Shown in pieces: positions 53,385-60,772 of a stretch of 64,000 nucleotides of DNA. Both the position numbers and the translations under genes were made by a program. This DNA comes from Leifsonia sp. fls2-241-R2A-40a (GTDB lineage Bacteria; Actinomycetota; Actinomycetes; Actinomycetales; Microbacteriaceae), in assembly GCF_030209575.1 (NCBI RefSeq), contig NZ_JARVRS010000001.1, positions 620,001-684,000 on the forward strand, in the 5' to 3' direction. Position 1 is the stretch's first letter, and each line of letters opens with the position of its first letter. A model generated the notes under the pieces. That model was not told the DNA's origin. It was given only the letters and a program-made list of their open reading frames with translations, and did no database searches.

Positions 53385-53654
53385 CTAGAGCCCGGCCTGC
53401 CCCGCGAGCATCTCGACGGCGACCCGCCAGTCCCGCGCCGGGATGCCGTCGCCGGCCTCCTCCTCCCCGGGTAGACGGGCGACGAACGCCGGCCACAGCT
53501 CACCGGTGCTGTGCACCTCTTCGATGAGCCCCAGGTACTCGCCCCCGTAGTAGACCTCCCAGGCGGCCGTCGCGGTGGGGCTGTACATGAGGGTCAACGG
53601 CAGCGAGCCGTACGTGTAGACGGCGTGCTGGTGGGCGAGCGCCTTCTCCGTCAT
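53385..53654 (-). CDS. Small hypothetical protein
   Basis: 89 residues, soluble, no recognised family. ATG at 53654 lies six bases after TATTCT, a good -10 box, so the message is probably leaderless. Convergent with the AraC gene with 12 bases between stops. Confidence 0.65.
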   Translation of the reverse strand: MTEKALAHQHAVYTYGSLPLTLMYSPTATAAWEVYYGGEYLGLIEEVHSTGELWPAFVARLPGEEEAGDGIPARDWRVAVEMLAGQAGL

Positions 53655-53660
53655 GACCGC

Positions 53661-53666
53661 AGAATA
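53661..53666 (-). promoter_or_regulatory. -10 box of the small gene at 53385, leaderless
   Basis: TATTCT on the minus strand, six bases before ATG 53654. Confidence 0.5.
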
Positions 53667-53751
53667 GGCGCGATCGTTCGCGCACGGAAGGGCGTGCGAC
53701 CCTCCGTGACGAGGGCCCGGCGGTGACCTGAGCGCCGCCCCGAGCGACGGG

Positions 53752-54864
53752 TCACGCGACGACCTGGTCGTCGTCCTCCGACTGCTCGTGCGTGGACGCG
53801 ACGGCGAGGGCCACCACGTCGCGCATGCGTCCGCGGCGCAGGAAGGCCGCACGCTGACGGCCCGCCCCTCCCCCGGTCGCGTGGATGCGCGCGATGCCCC
53901 TCCGGACCAGCGTCAGGTCGCCGTTCGCCTCGAGGGCGTCGGACGTGTGCGCGAGCAGCGCATCGACCGCTTCGACCGCCGAGACCTCGCGCCAGGTGAC
54001 CGGATGCGGCAGCGACCCCGTGACACCCGTCAGCGCGGCCTGCCACTCCGCCAGCCGGAGCGCGGCGGACGGGACGGCCGCGGGGGCGACGCCGGTCTGC
54101 CACTCCTCCACGGCGGTGTCGACGAGCGCGCGCACCAGGGCCGCGATCACCGCGGCGTCGCGCGCGTCGAGGCAGACGTCGGCGACGCGGATCTCCACGG
54201 TCGGCTGCTTGTGGGAGACCCGGGCGTCGAGATACAGCATCCCCGTGTCGAGGATCACGCCGGTGTCGACCAGGAAGCGCTCGAACCGGTCGTACGCCTC
54301 GACCGATCCGAACACATCCGTCGGGCCGGCGCTCTGCCACTGGTGCCAGGCGACGAAGCGGTAGCTCGCGTGTCCGGTGTCGGCCCCTCCGAAGAACGGC
54401 GAGTTAGCGCTCAGCGCGAGCAGCGTCGGCAGCCAGGTGCGGATGCGGTCGAGAACCGCGACGCCTTCCTCGCGCGAGTGAATGCCGACATGCACGTGGT
54501 AGCCGCACACCAGGGTGCCCCGCGCGGTCAGACCGTAGCGTTCGATCATCTTCGCGTAGCGCGGGTCGTCGGTGACGTGCGGCCGCAGGCGCATCGGCGA
54601 CATGGCGACCGCGATGGCGCGTGCACCGTGCAGCTGGGCCAGACCGTCGGCGAGCTCGCGGCCGGCGATGATGTCGAGAAGCAGCTCGCTCGTCTCGGTC
54701 TGCGGACGCGTCTGCGTCTCGATCATCTCCTGCTGGATCTCGGCGCTGACCGACGGCCCGTCCACGACGGGCGGCGCATCCGCCAGCACGAGCGGAGCCA
54801 CCGGCGACGCCACCCCGCGCGCGTCGACCAGGAGGAGCTCCTCCTCCACCCCGAAAGTCCTCAC
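53752..54864 (-). CDS. YbdK-like carboxylate-amine ligase (GCS2 family)
   Basis: 370 residues, resembling glutamate-cysteine ligase type 2. Family features: TFGVEEELLLVD at the start, EIQQEMIETQT, CGYHVHVGI, LSANSPFFGG, and TVEIRVADVCLD. YbdK-type enzymes have weak glutamate-cysteine ligase activity; actinobacteria use mycothiol, so the true substrate is uncertain. GTG start with TTGTCC-N17-GATAGT just upstream, leaderless. Confidence 0.9.
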   Translation of the reverse strand: MRTFGVEEELLLVDARGVASPVAPLVLADAPPVVDGPSVSAEIQQEMIETQTRPQTETSELLLDIIAGRELADGLAQLHGARAIAVAMSPMRLRPHVTDDPRYAKMIERYGLTARGTLVCGYHVHVGIHSREEGVAVLDRIRTWLPTLLALSANSPFFGGADTGHASYRFVAWHQWQSAGPTDVFGSVEAYDRFERFLVDTGVILDTGMLYLDARVSHKQPTVEIRVADVCLDARDAAVIAALVRALVDTAVEEWQTGVAPAAVPSAALRLAEWQAALTGVTGSLPHPVTWREVSAVEAVDALLAHTSDALEANGDLTLVRRGIARIHATGGGAGRQRAAFLRRGRMRDVVALAVASTHEQSEDDDQVVA

Positions 54865-54870
54865 CCCTCA

Positions 54871-54899
54871 ACTATCGGTGAGGGGCGACGGGCGGACAA
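54871..54899 (-). promoter_or_regulatory. Promoter of the YbdK-like gene, leaderless
   Basis: Minus strand TTGTCC (54899-54894), 17-base spacer, GATAGT (54876-54871), then six bases to the GTG start. Confidence 0.65.
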
Positions 54900-54946
54900 T
54901 ACCCGAACGGCCGTGAATCTGCCGTGCGTGGTGTGACATCGATGCC

Positions 54947-54976
54947 ATGCGGATCGGGTGCTGCAGCGATCCGCAT
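54947..54976. repeat. 10-bp perfect hairpin in a divergent gap
   Basis: ATGCGGATCG (54947-54956) pairs with CGATCCGCAT (54967-54976), ten-base loop. It sits between the YbdK-like promoter and the promoter of the next gene; as DNA it could be an operator. Confidence 0.55.
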
Positions 54977-55002
54977 CACCGGCGTGAAACGTCGTATTTC
55001 AT

Positions 55003-55031
55003 TTGGAAAGCGACAATCGGTGTCCTATAAC
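55003..55031 (+). promoter_or_regulatory. Promoter of the small winged-helix-like gene
   Basis: TTGGAA (55003-55008), 17-base spacer, TATAAC (55026-55031). The start point would be near 55038. Confidence 0.7.
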
Positions 55032-55037
55032 TGTTCT

Positions 55038-55065
55038 GGAGCGCAAGCAATCATCATTGCGCTCC
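55038..55065 (+). promoter_or_regulatory. Hairpin at the predicted 5' end of the mRNA
   Basis: GGAGCGCAA (55038-55046) pairs with TTGCGCTCC (55057-55065), loop of ten. The stem begins at the predicted first base of the transcript and so may protect it or act in control. Confidence 0.55.
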
Positions 55066-55093
55066 TGTCCGGCGCACGAGGAGTCGACTGACC

Positions 55094-55348
55094 ATGTGGG
55101 ACACCACGACGCGGATCCCCTTCGAGGCATCCCTGCTGAGCGAGCGCAGCGACATCAAGGGCCGGGCCTCCCTGCTGCGGACCATCGCCGCTCATCCGGG
55201 GATCACGGTCGACGAGCTGAACGACCTGCGCCTCCCGGGGCTGTTCGCCGACCTGCGGTCGCTCCACCGCGCGGGCGTCATCCACGCGAGCACGACGCCG
55301 CCGCGGTTCTTCGAACGCACCACGCGCGTCTTCCCGTTCGGCGAGTAG
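55094..55348 (+). CDS. Small winged-helix-like hypothetical protein
   Basis: 84 residues. Residues 24-65 (LLRTIAAHPGITVDELNDL, then LFADLRSLHRAGVI) have the helix spacing of an IclR/MarR-like winged helix, so it may bind DNA; not recognised further. ATG has GAGGAG about ten bases upstream. Carries a clear promoter and a 5' hairpin of its own. Confidence 0.65.
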   Translation: MWDTTTRIPFEASLLSERSDIKGRASLLRTIAAHPGITVDELNDLRLPGLFADLRSLHRAGVIHASTTPPRFFERTTRVFPFGE

Positions 55349-55356
55349 CAGGCGCC

Positions 55357-55380
55357 GACGCTCACGCCACTGTGAGCGTC
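55357..55380. terminator. Bidirectional hairpin between convergent genes
   Basis: GACGCTCAC (55357-55365) and GTGAGCGTC (55372-55380) pair perfectly around a six-base loop. It covers the stop codon and last codons of the VOC gene and lies after the stop of the 55094 gene. No T-run. Confidence 0.6.
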
Positions 55381-55781
55381 CCGTCCTCCGCGAGCGCCCA
55401 CCCGGGATTGAACGCGACCTCCCAGACGTGACCGTCGGGGTCCGCGAAGTACCCCGAGTAACCGCCCCAGAACACGCGCTCGGCCGGCTTCAGGATGCGC
55501 GCACCGGCCGCTTCGGCCTCCGCGAGCACGCGGTCGACCTCGGCCTCGGAGCGCTGGTTGCACGCGAGCGTGATCCCGCTGAACGTGCCGTCGACCGGAT
55601 GCCGCGCATCCTCGGCCAGGTCATCCCGGCTGAACAGCGCGAACGCCATCCCGGGCAGCTGATAGAAGACGACGCCCTCCGGGGCGTCGGCGGGGCGCCA
55701 GCCGAGCCCTTCCTCGTAGAAGGCGCGCGAGCGCCCCAGGTCGGCGACCCCGAGCGTCACGAGACTGATGCGTTGATCCAT
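55362..55781 (-). CDS. VOC-superfamily (glyoxalase-like) protein
   Basis: 139 residues, two beta-alpha-beta-beta-beta repeats: ISLVTLGVADLGRSRAFYEE at the start and FWGGYSGYFADPDGHVWEVA near the end, the latter with the usual metal-side Glu. Related proteins are dioxygenases, lyases or resistance proteins; the role here is unknown. ATG seven bases after TAGCCT, leaderless type. Confidence 0.9.
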   Translation of the reverse strand: MDQRISLVTLGVADLGRSRAFYEEGLGWRPADAPEGVVFYQLPGMAFALFSRDDLAEDARHPVDGTFSGITLACNQRSEAEVDRVLAEAEAAGARILKPAERVFWGGYSGYFADPDGHVWEVAFNPGWALAEDGTLTVA

Positions 55782-55788
55782 GCGCCCG

Positions 55789-55794
55789 AGGCTA
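55789..55794 (-). promoter_or_regulatory. -10 box of the VOC gene, leaderless
   Basis: TAGCCT on the minus strand, seven bases before ATG 55781; it separates this gene from the metB operon. Confidence 0.45.
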
Positions 55795-55801
55795 GCGCCG
55801 A

Positions 55802-56947
55802 CTACCGGCCGAGCGCCTGCTCCACATCCGCGAGCAGGTCGTCGACGTCTTCGATGCCGACCGACAGGCGCACGATGTTGTCGGGCACCTCGAGCGCTGT
55901 GCCCCGGACGGACGCGTGCGTCATCTCCGACGGGTAGCCAATGAGCGACTCGACGCCGCCGAGCGACTCCGCGAGCTGGAACACCCGGGTGGACTCGGCG
56001 AAGCGACGGGCGGCAGCGGCTCCGCCCGCGAGCGCCACCGACAGCATCCCGCCGAAGCCGCTCATCTGGCGCGCGGCCAGCTCGTGGCCGGGGTGGTCGG
56101 GAAGACCCGGGTAGTAGACGGTCTCCACGCCGTCGTGGCCGACGAGCGCCTCCGCGATCGCCTGGGCGTTCGCGCTGTGCTGCCGGACGCGCACCTGCAG
56201 GGTCTTGATGCCGCGCACCGTCAGCCAGGCATCCATCGGCGACGACACCGCGCCGGCCGCGAACTGGATGAACTGCGCCTTCTGCGCGAGCTCCTCGTCG
56301 GCGAAGATCAGCGCTCCGCCGATGACGTCGGAGTGACCGCCGAGGTACTTGGTGGTCGAGTGGACGACGACGTCCGCGCCGAACGACAGCGGCTGCTGCA
56401 GCGCAGGCGAGGCGAAGGTGTTGTCCACCACCACGACCGCTCCGACCGCGTGCCCGAGCTCCACCAGGGCGGCGATGTCGCTGATCTTCATCAGCGGGTT
56501 GCTGGGCGTCTCGATCCACAGCATCCGCGTGCCGTCGGCGCCGAGCGCCGTGCGGACGGCGTCCAGGTCGGCGAGGTCGACGGTGGTGTTGCGGATGCCC
56601 CACTCGGAGTGGATGCGGTCGATCAGCCGGTGCGTGCCGCCGTAGGCGTCGTTGCCGAGCACGATGTGGTCGCCCGGGCGCAGGGCGGCCCGCAGGAGCG
56701 CATCCTCAGCGGCGAGCCCAGAGGCGAACGACAGCGCGCGCACCCCGCCCTCGAGCGAGGCGAGCAGCGTCTCGAGCGAGGTCCGCGTGGGGTTGCCGGC
56801 GCGGCCGTACTCGTAGCCGTTGCGCAGGCCCCCGATGCCGTCCTGCACGAAGGTCGAGGTCTGGTAGATCGGCGGGATGATGGCGCCGGTGGTGGGGTCG
56901 AACTCCTGACCCTCGTGGATGGCGCGCGTGGCGAAACCGTGTGTCAT
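55802..56947 (-). CDS. metB: Cystathionine gamma-synthase
   Basis: PLP enzyme of the Cys/Met metabolism family, 381 residues. GYEYGRAGNPTR, DNTFASPALQQPL, and the PLP lysine in HSTTKYLGGHSD (Lys200); SLGGVESLIGYPS near the end. Joins cysteine to an activated homoserine to form cystathionine; a cystathionine gamma-lyase role is also possible because it is beside cystathionine beta-synthase. ATG with AGGAG eight bases upstream, 31 bases after the preceding gene. Confidence 0.9.
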   Translation of the reverse strand: MTHGFATRAIHEGQEFDPTTGAIIPPIYQTSTFVQDGIGGLRNGYEYGRAGNPTRTSLETLLASLEGGVRALSFASGLAAEDALLRAALRPGDHIVLGNDAYGGTHRLIDRIHSEWGIRNTTVDLADLDAVRTALGADGTRMLWIETPSNPLMKISDIAALVELGHAVGAVVVVDNTFASPALQQPLSFGADVVVHSTTKYLGGHSDVIGGALIFADEELAQKAQFIQFAAGAVSSPMDAWLTVRGIKTLQVRVRQHSANAQAIAEALVGHDGVETVYYPGLPDHPGHELAARQMSGFGGMLSVALAGGAAAARRFAESTRVFQLAESLGGVESLIGYPSEMTHASVRGTALEVPDNIVRLSVGIEDVDDLLADVEQALGR

Positions 56948-56978
56948 TGTCGTGTCTCCTGTGTGGCCGCGGGCGGCG

Positions 56979-58343
56979 TCAGTCGCTGAAGTAGTTGAGC
57001 AGGTCCTGCCGGGTGAGCACCGCGACGGGCTTGCCGCCGTCGGTCACCAGCAGGGCGTTGGTCGTCGCGAGCGCGGCGCGAGCGGCGGTCACCGGCTCGT
57101 TGACGCCGATGAGTTCGAGCGGCTCGCCCAGGTGCTGGCCCACCGAGTCGCTCATCTCCGCATGCCCGCTGAACACCGCATCCACCAGCGACCGCTCGTC
57201 GAGCGCTCCGGCGACCTCGCCCATGACGACGGGCGGCTCGGCCGTGAGGACGACCAACTGCGAGACGCCGTAGGTGTTCATGGTCTGGATCGCGTCGCGC
57301 ACCGTCTCGGACGGATGCGTGTGCACCAGGTCGGGCAGCGACCCGCTCTTCGTCTTGACGACGTCGTGCACCGTGGACTCGTCGGGAACCTCGCTGAAGC
57401 CGTAGGACTGCATCCAGCGGTCGTTGAAGATCTTGGCCAGGTAGCCGCGGCCTCCATCCGGGAGGATCACCACCACGATGTCGTCGGGACCGAGATCCTT
57501 CGCCGCCTCGAGCGCCGCGACGACGGCCATGCCGCTGGAACCGCCGACGAGGATGCCCTCTTCGCGGGCGAGCCGTCGGGTCATCCGGAAGGCGTCCGCG
57601 TCGGTCACCGCGATCACTTCGTCGACGACCGTCGGGTCGTACGCGCCGGGCCAGAAGTCCTCGCCGACGCCCTCGACGAGGTACGGCCGGCCGGTCCCGC
57701 CCGAGTAGACGGAGCCCTCCGGGTCGGCGCCGACGATGCGCACCGCTCCGTCGGAGATCTCCTTGAGGTACCGACCGGTTCCGGTGATGGTCCCGCCGGT
57801 GCCCACGCCCGCGACGAGGTGCGTGATGCGCCCGTCGGTGTCGCGCCAGATCTCGGGACCCGTGGTCTCGTAGTGACTGCGCGGCCCGTTCGGATTGAAG
57901 TACTGATTGGGCTTGAACGCGCCCGGGATCTCGGCGGCCAGGCGGTCCGACACCGAGTAATAGGAGTCGGGATGCTCCGGCGGCACGGACGTCGGCGTCA
58001 CCACCACCTCCGCGCCGTAGGCGGTGAGGACGTTGATCTTGTCCTCGCCCACCTTGTCGGGGAGCACGAACACGCACCGATACCCGCGCTGCTGCGCGAC
58101 CAGGGCGAGCCCGACTCCGGTGTTGCCGCTCGTCGGTTCCACGATGGTGCCGCCGGGCTTCAGAAGCCCTTCCTGCTCCGCAGCGTCGATGATGCGGGAT
58201 GCGATGCGGTCCTTCGACGAACCTCCGGGGTTCAGGTACTCGAGTTTGACGAGCACCGTCGCCGCGATCCCGTCGGTCAGCCTGTTGAGCTTCACGAGCG
58301 GGGTGTCGCCGACCAAGTCGATGATGGTCTCTGCGTACTTCAC
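56979..58343 (-). CDS. cbs: Cystathionine beta-synthase
   Basis: 454 residues. PLP core with NPGGSSKDRIASR (PLP Lys44), SGNTGVGLAL, GTGGTITGTGRYLKE; then a C-terminal pair of CBS domains (SETVRDAIQTMNTYGVSQLVV and PVTAARAALATTNALLVTDGG). Forms cystathionine from serine and homocysteine, the first step from methionine to cysteine. GTG at 58343 is preferred because AAGGTGG stands five bases upstream; GTG 58352 would overlap it. Operon with metB. Confidence 0.95.
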   Translation of the reverse strand: MKYAETIIDLVGDTPLVKLNRLTDGIAATVLVKLEYLNPGGSSKDRIASRIIDAAEQEGLLKPGGTIVEPTSGNTGVGLALVAQQRGYRCVFVLPDKVGEDKINVLTAYGAEVVVTPTSVPPEHPDSYYSVSDRLAAEIPGAFKPNQYFNPNGPRSHYETTGPEIWRDTDGRITHLVAGVGTGGTITGTGRYLKEISDGAVRIVGADPEGSVYSGGTGRPYLVEGVGEDFWPGAYDPTVVDEVIAVTDADAFRMTRRLAREEGILVGGSSGMAVVAALEAAKDLGPDDIVVVILPDGGRGYLAKIFNDRWMQSYGFSEVPDESTVHDVVKTKSGSLPDLVHTHPSETVRDAIQTMNTYGVSQLVVLTAEPPVVMGEVAGALDERSLVDAVFSGHAEMSDSVGQHLGEPLELIGVNEPVTAARAALATTNALLVTDGGKPVAVLTRQDLLNYFSD

Positions 58344-58395
58344 CCGACCCACCTTAACAGCGGGAGTCCGCCGGGACGACCGTGTGACGCCCGCC

Positions 58396-58401
58396 TAGAC
58401 T
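58396..58401 (+). promoter_or_regulatory. -10 box of the DtxR/MntR-type gene, leaderless
   Basis: TAGACT, six bases before ATG 58408. No good -35 seen. Confidence 0.5.
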
Positions 58402-58407
58402 CGCCTC

Positions 58408-59079
58408 ATGCCCGTATCCGACCTGTCGCCCGTCGCGCAGGACTACCTGAAGATCATCTGGTCGGCGACCGAATGGTCGGACGAGGCGGTCACGGTCAAG
58501 CAGCTGTCCGAGCGGATGGGCGTGCGCGCGGCCACGGTCTCCGACGGCCTCCGCCGCCTCTCCGAGCAGGGCCTCGTGGCCCACGAGCGGTACGGCGGCG
58601 TGGAGCTCACCGAGGCGGGAAGGCGTCACGCCGTCGCGATGGTGCGCCGCCACCGGCTGATCGAGACGTTCCTCGTCGAGGAGCTCGGCTACCGCTGGGA
58701 CGAGGTGCACGACGAGGCGGAGGTGCTCGAGCACGCCGTCTCGGACGAGCTGGTCGAACGGATGGACCGCCGCCTCGGGTTCCCGGCGCGCGATCCGCAC
58801 GGCGACCCCATCCCGACGGCCGACGGCACGCCGCGGCGGGTGGATGCCGTCCCGCTGCTGGACGCGCAGGCGGGCACTCCGCTGGCGGTGGTCCGCATCT
58901 CGGACGCCGACCCGGCCGTGCTGCGCTACCTCGGCGAGCGCGGCATCGGGCTCGACACCCCGCTCACGGTGGAGGAGCACCGCGCCTTCGCGGGCGACGT
59001 CACCGTCCACCTCGACGGCGTTCCCGTGGTGCTCGGTGCGACGGCCGCCTCCGCCGTCTGGGTGACCGCGCGGCCGTAG
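58408..59079 (+). CDS. DtxR/MntR-family metal-dependent regulator
   Basis: 223 residues: N-terminal winged helix (VKQLSERMGVRAATVSDGLRRL), dimerisation/metal region with HRLIETFLVEELGYRWDEVHDEAEVLEHAVSD residues split over about 75-110, and a C-terminal FeoA/SH3-like domain. Represses metal uptake when Mn(II) or Fe(II) is bound. Which metal is not readable, but it faces the mntH transporter gene and their stop codons touch, so Mn control is likely. Confidence 0.92.
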   Translation: MPVSDLSPVAQDYLKIIWSATEWSDEAVTVKQLSERMGVRAATVSDGLRRLSEQGLVAHERYGGVELTEAGRRHAVAMVRRHRLIETFLVEELGYRWDEVHDEAEVLEHAVSDELVERMDRRLGFPARDPHGDPIPTADGTPRRVDAVPLLDAQAGTPLAVVRISDADPAVLRYLGERGIGLDTPLTVEEHRAFAGDVTVHLDGVPVVLGATAASAVWVTARP

Positions 59080-60324
59080 TCAGGCGCGCAGCACGGTGAG
59101 CACCACCAGCGCCAGGTTCAGCAGCACCACGAGCCCGGCGACGGTCGCGCCCACGATGCGCACCCACACCCGGTCGACGGAGTCGCCCATCACCGCGCGC
59201 GAGCCGGTCAACCGCAGCAGCGGGATCATGGCGAACGGGATGCCGAGGCTCAGGAACACCTGCGACAGCACCAGCGCCCAGGTCGGGTCGACGCCGAGGG
59301 CGAGCACGATCACCGCCGGGATGAGCGTCACCACCCGCCGGGTCAGCAGCGGCACACGCAGGCGCAGCAGCCCGCCCATGATGGTCGCCCCGGCGTAGCT
59401 GCCCACCGAGGTGGAGGCGAGTCCCGAGGCGAGCAGCCCGATCGCGAACACAACGCCGATCGCCGGGCCGAGCGCCGCCGAGATCGCCGCGTGCGCGCCC
59501 TCGATGGTGTCCGTCCCGGCGACGCCGCGGAGCGAGGACGCGGCGACGAGCAGCATCGCGATGTTGACGGCGCCGGCGAGGACGAGCGCGAGCACCACAT
59601 CCAGCCGGGTCGCCCGCAGCAGGGTCCGCGTGCGCCGCGCGTCTCCGGGCGGACCGTGGCGGTCCCGCGCGAGCGCCGAGTGCAGGTAGATCGCGTGGGG
59701 CATCACGGTCGCGCCGAGCATGCTGGCCGCCAGCAGCACCGTCGGAGCCCCGTCGAAGCGCGGGACGAGCCCGGCCGCCGCCTCGCCCCAGTCGACCGGG
59801 CTGACGAACAGCCCGGCCAGGAAGCCGACCGCGATCACGCCCAGCAGGCCGAGCACGATCGCCTCGAAGGGACGCTGCCCACGGCGCGACTGGATCGCCA
59901 GGATGCCGATGGCGACCACTCCGACGATGAGGCCGCCGAGCGGCAGCGGAAGCCCGAACAGCAGGTTCAGCGCGATGGCCCCGCCGATGACCTCGGCGAT
60001 GTCGGTCGCCGCCGCGACCAGCTCGGCCTGCACCCAGTAGGCGCGGCGGGTCCCCGTCCCCAGTCGCTCGCCGAGCAGCTCCGGGAGGCTGCGGCCCGTG
60101 ACGATGCCCAGCTTGGCCGACTGGTACTGGACGAACACGGCGATGGCGTTCGCAGCGACCAGCACCCACACCAGCAGGTACCCGTAGCGCGCACCCGCGG
60201 TCAGGTTCGCCGCGACGTTCCCCGGGTCGACGTACGCGATCGCGGCCACGAACGCCGGCCCCAGCAGGAGCAGCAGCCGCGCAGGCGCGGCGCGGGACGT
60301 TCGCTCGTCGACCCCGACGCTCAT
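59080..60324 (-). CDS. mntH: Mn2+/Fe2+ transporter, NRAMP family
   Basis: 414 residues, 11 membrane segments. Metal site in segment 1 DPGN (33-36) and in segment 6 MPHAIYLHS. Imports Mn(II) or Fe(II) with protons. ATG preceded by GGGAGG. A DtxR-like box stands upstream, and the regulator gene faces it with zero bases between stop codons. Confidence 0.96.
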   Translation of the reverse strand: MSVGVDERTSRAAPARLLLLLGPAFVAAIAYVDPGNVAANLTAGARYGYLLVWVLVAANAIAVFVQYQSAKLGIVTGRSLPELLGERLGTGTRRAYWVQAELVAAATDIAEVIGGAIALNLLFGLPLPLGGLIVGVVAIGILAIQSRRGQRPFEAIVLGLLGVIAVGFLAGLFVSPVDWGEAAAGLVPRFDGAPTVLLAASMLGATVMPHAIYLHSALARDRHGPPGDARRTRTLLRATRLDVVLALVLAGAVNIAMLLVAASSLRGVAGTDTIEGAHAAISAALGPAIGVVFAIGLLASGLASTSVGSYAGATIMGGLLRLRVPLLTRRVVTLIPAVIVLALGVDPTWALVLSQVFLSLGIPFAMIPLLRLTGSRAVMGDSVDRVWVRIVGATVAGLVVLLNLALVVLTVLRA

Positions 60325-60346
60325 CCCGCCTCCCGCAACAGAAAAT

Positions 60347-60365
60347 TTAGGTCAGTCTAACTCTC
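60347..60365. promoter_or_regulatory. DtxR/MntR-type box before mntH
   Basis: TTAGGTCAGTCTAACTCTC resembles the DtxR/IdeR consensus TTAGGTTAGSCTAACCTAA, with the left half (TTAGGT) and centre (CTAAC) kept. It lies 23 bases before the mntH ATG, where binding would block transcription. Confidence 0.7.
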
Positions 60366-60385
60366 CTCCGCTTCGCCGGGTATGG

Positions 60386-60739
60386 CTAGGCGGCCAGCAG
60401 CGTGAGCAGCGAGACGATGCGGCCGTCCCGTACCTCGATCACGTCGACGCCGCGGGCGACCGGGGCGCCCTCAGGGCCGAACGTCCAAGCGAGGGCGCCG
60501 CTCGTGGCACCGAGGTAGACCGGGCCGGCGTCGGCGAAGGCGAACGTCTCGGGCGCACTGTCGAGCAGGCCCGCGGCCTTGGCCTCGAGCGCATCCCACC
60601 CGGTCACTGCACCTTCGGGGTCGGTGAAGACGACGTCCGGCGCGTACACGCGCTCGATCGCCTCGCGGCGGGAGGTCGCATCCCGGTTGCCGAAGACGTC
60701 GCGGAGGTTGGCGGAGAGCAGTTCGGTGATCGTGGGCAC
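60386..60739 (-). CDS. SnoaL/NTF2-like protein
   Basis: 117 residues with the cone fold pattern of SnoaL-like proteins: N-terminal helices ending in IERVYAPDVVFTDPEG, and strands AFADAGPVYLGATSGALAW and VIEVRDGRIVSLLTL. Catalytic role unknown. GTG with AAGGA six bases upstream; 33 bases after the ABC exporter gene, probably co-transcribed. Confidence 0.85.
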   Translation of the reverse strand: MPTITELLSANLRDVFGNRDATSRREAIERVYAPDVVFTDPEGAVTGWDALEAKAAGLLDSAPETFAFADAGPVYLGATSGALAWTFGPEGAPVARGVDVIEVRDGRIVSLLTLLAA

Positions 60740-60772
60740 GCAGGGTCCTTTCGTCGAGGTGCGGGGCGGCGG

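Noticed and set aside
58344-58407. Riboswitch before the cystathionine genes
   Set aside because: Only 64 bases separate it from the divergent regulator gene; no room for a SAM-type fold.
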